DNA of 57,625 bases. Source: Streptomyces sp. NBC_00094 (GTDB lineage: Bacteria > Actinomycetota > Actinomycetes > Streptomycetales > Streptomycetaceae). The notes under the pieces were generated by a model. That model was not told the DNA's origin and did not search any database. It worked only from the letters and a program-made list of their open reading frames with translations. This document shows, piece after piece, positions 53,892-57,625 of this stretch. Position numbers and translations under genes: made by a program. Where the stretch lies: the NCBI RefSeq assembly GCF_026343125.1, contig NZ_JAPEMB010000002.1, forward strand, positions 1 through 57,625, given 5' to 3'. The stretch's first letter is position 1, and the number at the start of each line of letters is the position of its first letter.

Positions 53892-54587
53892 CTAGGGCAC
53901 GACGTACGGCGCCCCGACGATCCAGCCGCCGCGGACCGGCTCCGGCCACTCCTCGTCGGTCAGCCGGACCTCGTCGTCCTCGGTGACGGTGCCGGGGGAG
54001 GCCACCCAGCAGTCCAGCGCGAAGGTGCCGTCGTACAGCCGGTGGATGTCGCGCAGGACGTCGTGGTTCCGCTCGCCCGTGTCCGGGTCGACCGTCGTCA
54101 TGACGCAGCGGGACCGCAGCTTGAGGACGCCGATGACGGCGTCGCCGATGCGCAGGGTACGGCCGGGCCAGTCGCGTTCGGAGAGGCCGGGGACGCCGCC
54201 GATCACCAGGTTGGACCGGAGCCGGCGCGGGTCGTGGCCGAGGGCCTGGGCGGCCCCGTCGGTGATGACAGTCAGGTTGAGGACGTCGAACCTCTCCCGG
54301 CCGGCGTAGCGCACCGCCTCCGCGTCGGGGCCGGCCGCGCCGCGGATCAGTTCCGCGGCCTCCGGTCCGTCCCAGGGGTGCCCGTTCACCAGCACCCCGC
54401 CATCCTCGGCCGTGGTCGCCGACAGACCCAGCAGCCGGGAACGCACCCGTGCGGTCAGCAGGCCGCGGGAGTCCCGGACGTGGACGTGCCGGTCACCGGT
54501 CAGGCCGTTGTCGGTGAGTTCGACGCTCTTCAGCTGTTCCCCACGCATGGACTTGACGGGGAATCGCCAGATTTCTCGAAGGTGCAC
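53892..54587 (-). CDS. MOSC domain protein
   Basis: A 231-residue protein. The MOSC_N beta-barrel starts with LREIWRFPVKSMRGEQL; the MOSC core has GDAVIGVLKLRSRCVMTTVDPDTGE, where the cysteine is the conserved molybdenum cofactor ligand. MOSC proteins handle molybdenum cofactor or reduce N-hydroxylated substrates (YcbX/mARC type). Length and motifs are intact. GTG 54585-54587 is the only sensible start and is preceded by a long stem at 54601-54653. It is the most chromosome-like gene here and seems unrelated to its neighbours. Confidence 0.85.
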   Translation of the reverse strand: MHLREIWRFPVKSMRGEQLKSVELTDNGLTGDRHVHVRDSRGLLTARVRSRLLGLSATTAEDGGVLVNGHPWDGPEAAELIRGAAGPDAEAVRYAGRERFDVLNLTVITDGAAQALGHDPRRLRSNLVIGGVPGLSERDWPGRTLRIGDAVIGVLKLRSRCVMTTVDPDTGERNHDVLRDIHRLYDGTFALDCWVASPGTVTEDDEVRLTDEEWPEPVRGGWIVGAPYVVP

Positions 54588-54600
54588 GTGATTCTCTTTC

Positions 54601-54653
54601 GGGTCCCGGACTGCGCTGTCGGATGGAGCGAACGAAGACAGCGCACCGGACCC
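54601..54653. promoter_or_regulatory. long stem-loop in the MOSC gene leader
   Basis: GCGCTGTC pairs with GACAGCGC, extended outward by GGGTCC with GGACCC and a few mismatches, around a 16-base loop. It lies 14 bp upstream of the GTG. It could attenuate transcription, control translation, or end a plus-strand transcript. Confidence 0.45.
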
Positions 54654-54899
54654 TCCGCTTTCGAGGCGTGCGTGTCGTACGCGTCGCGCACGCGGTCATT
54701 CTGATGTCGGCCGGTGGCGTGATCCAGTAAGTCCCAGGTCACCCGTGGGCGTCTTCCTGCCATCTCGCGGCTGACCCACCTGAGGATCGGCCGGAAACGG
54801 GGTAGCTGTCGGACCGGGGCAGCTTCCTCCCACAGACCTCGCCCGTGAGCGCAGAGTCCCGGGAGGGCGCCCGTCCGTCCGCCGACGGGGGGCGAGGTC
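54654..54899. other. intergenic, nothing recognised
   Basis: About 246 bp between the stem-loop and the small plus-strand fragment, with no protein-like frame or repeat. Confidence 0.4.
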
Positions 54900-55079
54900 G
54901 TGCCAGAGGTCGCCGGCCTTGCAGACACCTGGTGGCGCGGCACCGACTCGCTGATCGCCGTCTACCGCGGCGAAGCCGAAATCATGGAATCACCGCGTTG
55001 CCAGACCGCCACCATCTACGCCGGACTGGACTCGTGGGGGCTCAGAGGACTCGACGACATCGGCACACCCTCGAAATAA
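54900..55079 (+). pseudogene. small hypothetical fragment upstream of helicase
   Basis: Fifty-nine codons from GTG 54900 with GGGGGGCGAG upstream: LADTWWRGTDSLIAVYRGEA and TIYAGLDSWGLRGLDDIGTP. The sequence is protein-like and may be a real short gene or the tail of a lost one. It ends 49 bp before the helicase ATG. Confidence 0.4.
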
Positions 55080-55128
55080 CCCCACGCCCCGGCAACCTGA
55101 AGTCCGCCCCGGAAAAGGGAACCAGAAA

Positions 55129-57625
55129 ATGCACGTCATCTCACTCAGGGAACACCAGGTCCATCAGAAATCTGCCTTCCGTACATGGGTCGGATTCCCT
55201 GAAAGATCATCCGTGCCGCCGCAGGGGGCCCGGGGCACGATCGTGTCAGCGACCGGCTCGGGCAAGACGATCACGGCCGCCGCGTGCGCGCTGGAGTCCT
55301 TCGCGGGCGGCCGGATCCTTGTCACCGTCCCGACCCTGGACCTGCTCGTGCAGACCGCCCAGGCGTGGCGCCAGGTGGGCCACCGAGCCCCGATGGTCGC
55401 GGTGTGCTCGCTGGAGAACGACCCGGTGCTGAACTCGCTCGGGGTGCGCACCACCACCAACCCGATCCAGCTCTCGCTGTGGGCCGGGGCAGGGCCGGTC
55501 GTCGTGCTCGCCACGTACGCCTCCCTCGTGGACCGCGAGGATCCCGAGGACCCGACGGGGCAGCGGAAGGTTCGCGGGCCGCTGGAAGCCGCGCTCGCGG
55601 GCGGAGAGCGCCTGTACGGCCAGCGGATGGCCCCGTTCGACCTCGCGATCGTGGATGAGGCCCACGGCACCGCCGGTGATCTTGGGCGGCCGTGGGCGGC
55701 GATCCACGACAACCAGCGGATCCCGGCCGACTTCCGGCTCTACCTCACCGCAACCCCGCGGATCCTGGATGCGGCCCGGCCGTAGAACGGCGCGGAGGGC
55801 CAGGAGGTGGAGATCGCGAGCATGGCGGACGACCCGGAGGGTACGTACGGGGCGTGGCTCGCCGAGCTCGGACTAAGCGAGGCGATCGAGCGGGAGATCC
55901 TTGCCGGGTTCGAGATCGACGTCCTGGAGATCCGCGACCCCTCCCCCGTCCTCGGGGAGACGGAGGAAGCGCGGCGCGGCCGGCGCCTGGCGCTGCTGCA
56001 GACCGCACTTTTGGAGCACGCCGCCGCGTACAACCTGCGTACGGTCATGACCTTCCACCAGAAGGTCGAGGAAGCCGCCGCGTTCGCGGAGAAGCTCCCG
56101 GAGACCGCTGCCGAGCTGTACGTCAACGACGCATCCAACGACGACCTGGCCGCTGCGGGCCGGCTGCCGAAGTCGTCGATCGACGCGGCCTTCTACGAGC
56201 TGGAGGCCGGTCGCCATGTACCCCCGGACCGGGTGTGGTCGGCGTGGCTGTGCGGCGACCACCTCGTCGCCGAACGGCGCGACATCCTGCGCCAGTTCGC
56301 CAACGGCATCGACGCGGCCGGCCGACGGGTCCACCGCGCCTTCCTCGCCAGCGTGCGCGTGCTCGGTGAAGGCGTCGACATCACCGGCGAGCGGGGCGTG
56401 GAAGCCATCTGCTTCGCTGATACCCGCGGCTCGCAGGTGGAGATCGTCCAGAACATCGGCCGCGCACTCCGGCTCAACAAGGACGGCACCACGAAGATCG
56501 CGCGGATCATCGTGCCCGTGTTCCTGGAACCCGGCGAGGACCCCACCGACATGATCGCCTCCGCCAGCTACAAACCACTCGTAGCCGTCCTCCAGGGCCT
56601 GCGCGCCCACGACGAGCGTCTGGTCGAGCAGCTCGCTTCCCGGGCGCTCACGAGCGGGAAGCGCAAGGTTCACGTCCGGCGGGACGAGGACGGGCGGATC
56701 GTCGGGGCCGGCGGCGCGGGCGACGGCGAGGACCAGGAGGACGACGACACCCAGACCGTCGCCGAAGCGGCCCTGCTGCACTTCTCCAGCCCGCGCGGCG
56801 CCGCCACGATCGCCGCGTTCCTGCGCACCCGGGTCTACCGGCCCGAGTCCCTGGTCTGGCTGGAGGGCTACCAGGCCCTGCTGCGGTGGCGGAAGGAGAA
56901 CGAGATCACCGGCGTCTACGCCGTGCCCTACGACGTCGAGGTCGAGGTCGGCGTCACCAAGGACTTCCCCCTCGGCCGGTGGGTGCACCAGCAGCGCAAG
57001 GCGCTGCGGGCCGGGGAGCTGGAGGAACGGCGCAAGACGCTGCTGGACGCCCCGGAGGCCGGGATACTCTGGGAACCCGGCGAGGAGGCATGGGAGACCA
57101 AGCTCGCCACGCTCCGCTCCTACCACCGCGCCACCGAACACCTCGCGCCCCGGCAACGCGGTGTGGGGCGAGGACGACGAGATGGTGCCCGTCGGGCAGC
57201 ACATGGCCAACCTCCGCAGGAAGGGCGGTCTCGGGAAAGACGTGGAGCGGGCCGCCGAGCGCGCGGCGCAGCTGGCCGCGATCGACCCGGACTGGAACTG
57301 CTCGTAGCCGCTGGACTGGCAACGGCACTACCGCGCCCTCGCCGACCTGGTCGACACCGACGGCGCCCTGCCACACATCGCGCCGGGCGTCGTCTTCGAC
57401 GGCGACGACGTCGGCAAGTGGCTCCATCAGCAGAAGCAGCCAGCCACCTGGCCGCGACTCCTGCCCGAGCAGCAGGAGCGACTGACCAAGCTCGGCGTGC
57501 AACCCCACCAGGCGCCCTCTCCCACCCCTGCGGCCAGTCGCGGGGCGAAAGGGGGTCGAGCAAGGCGCAGCAGGCGCTCCAGCGCGGCCTGGCGGCCCTG
57601 ACACAGTGGGTAGAGCGGGAAGGCG
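55129..57625 (+). pseudogene. HA-repeat SF2 helicase (TtrA-like), broken by two stops and two frameshifts
   Basis: The N-terminal domain is normal: REHQVHQKSAF, Walker A SATGSGKT, VDEAH and LTATPRI. TAG at 55783-55785 then interrupts the frame, which continues at once with EVEIASMADDPEGTYGAWL, the middle domain, QNIGRALRLN (motif VI) and SLVWLEGYQALLRWR. A frameshift near 57151-57164 precedes QHMANLRRKGGLGKD (HA region), TAG at 57305-57307 replaces a tryptophan position, and a shift at the GGGGG run near 57551 precedes SSKAQQALQRGLAALTQWVEREG at the window end. The missing last HA repeat lies at positions 2-193. Total length about 897 codons, right for the family. Related helicases sit near telomeres of linear Streptomyces replicons and are linked to transfer. 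Confidence 0.82.

Noticed and set aside
1..57625. CRISPR array
   Set aside because: No run of regularly spaced repeats of 24-40 bp was seen on either strand; the only regular array is the 10-bp GTCCGG set.

Overview
The window is high-GC actinomycete DNA, almost certainly Streptomyces: GC-biased third codon positions, many GTG starts behind GGAGG-type ribosome binding sites, helicase-associated (HA) repeat helicases, SUKH immunity proteins and streptomycete IS21, IS3 and IS630 elements. It looks like accessory, plasmid-type DNA. There is no rRNA, no tRNA and no recognisable housekeeping operon; one MOSC-domain gene is the most chromosome-like item. The first 193 bases encode the C-terminal tail of an HA-repeat helicase, and the last 2.5 kb encode the rest of such a helicase, ending where the tail would begin (off by one base). 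The simplest reading is that this is a complete circular replicon or circularised contig of 57,625 bp cut inside a decaying helicase gene.

Layout. 0-11.5 kb is a mobile-element graveyard holding broken defence genes: a DUF3732 (ABC-3C) ATPase with a zinc hook, an IS3-family element, a nuclease-STAND remnant, a 160-bp hairpin element resembling a MITE, pieces of IS21 elements (one nearly intact), an HA-helicase fragment and a SUKH immunity gene. 11.5-14.1 kb holds a TniQ-family gene, an unknown protein and two truncated genes meeting tail to tail. 14.3-24.3 kb holds an alpha/beta-hydrolase divergent from two tandem paralogous caspase-STAND-propeller proteins of about 1450 residues. 24.8-28.3 kb (minus strand) holds a Cap4-like nuclease and a NACHT NTPase, in one reading frame separated by a UGA. 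29.7-35.1 kb is a tightly overlapped operon: a small unknown protein, a DUF559-type nuclease fused to an SF2 helicase, and a 907-residue protein ending in a TerD domain. 36.5-39.7 kb holds two glycosyltransferase genes, one a GT25-sulfotransferase-like-GH16 fusion. 39.9-45.5 kb holds a zinc-finger protein with a HEPN-like motif and a Cap4-like nuclease-NB-ARC-TPR protein of the Avs/NLR type. 46.3-57.6 kb is eroded plasmid backbone: an IS630 pseudogene, small membrane proteins with clear ribosome binding sites and terminators, an HTH regulator, GTCCGG iterons on an exact 10-bp period, a DnaB-N-like pseudogene, the MOSC gene and the terminal helicase.

How it fits together. From 14 to 45.5 kb the recurring theme is sensor-NTPase-effector architecture (caspase, Cap4 nuclease, DUF559 nuclease), typical of abortive-infection or conflict systems, so the replicon acts as a carrier of a defence island. 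The most novel candidates are the nuclease-helicase/TerD operon and the caspase pair with its divergent hydrolase. Many frameshifts in the backbone region lie in or near runs of C or G, so sequencing error must be excluded before calling every broken gene a pseudogene. All functional statements come from reading motifs by eye; no database search was run.
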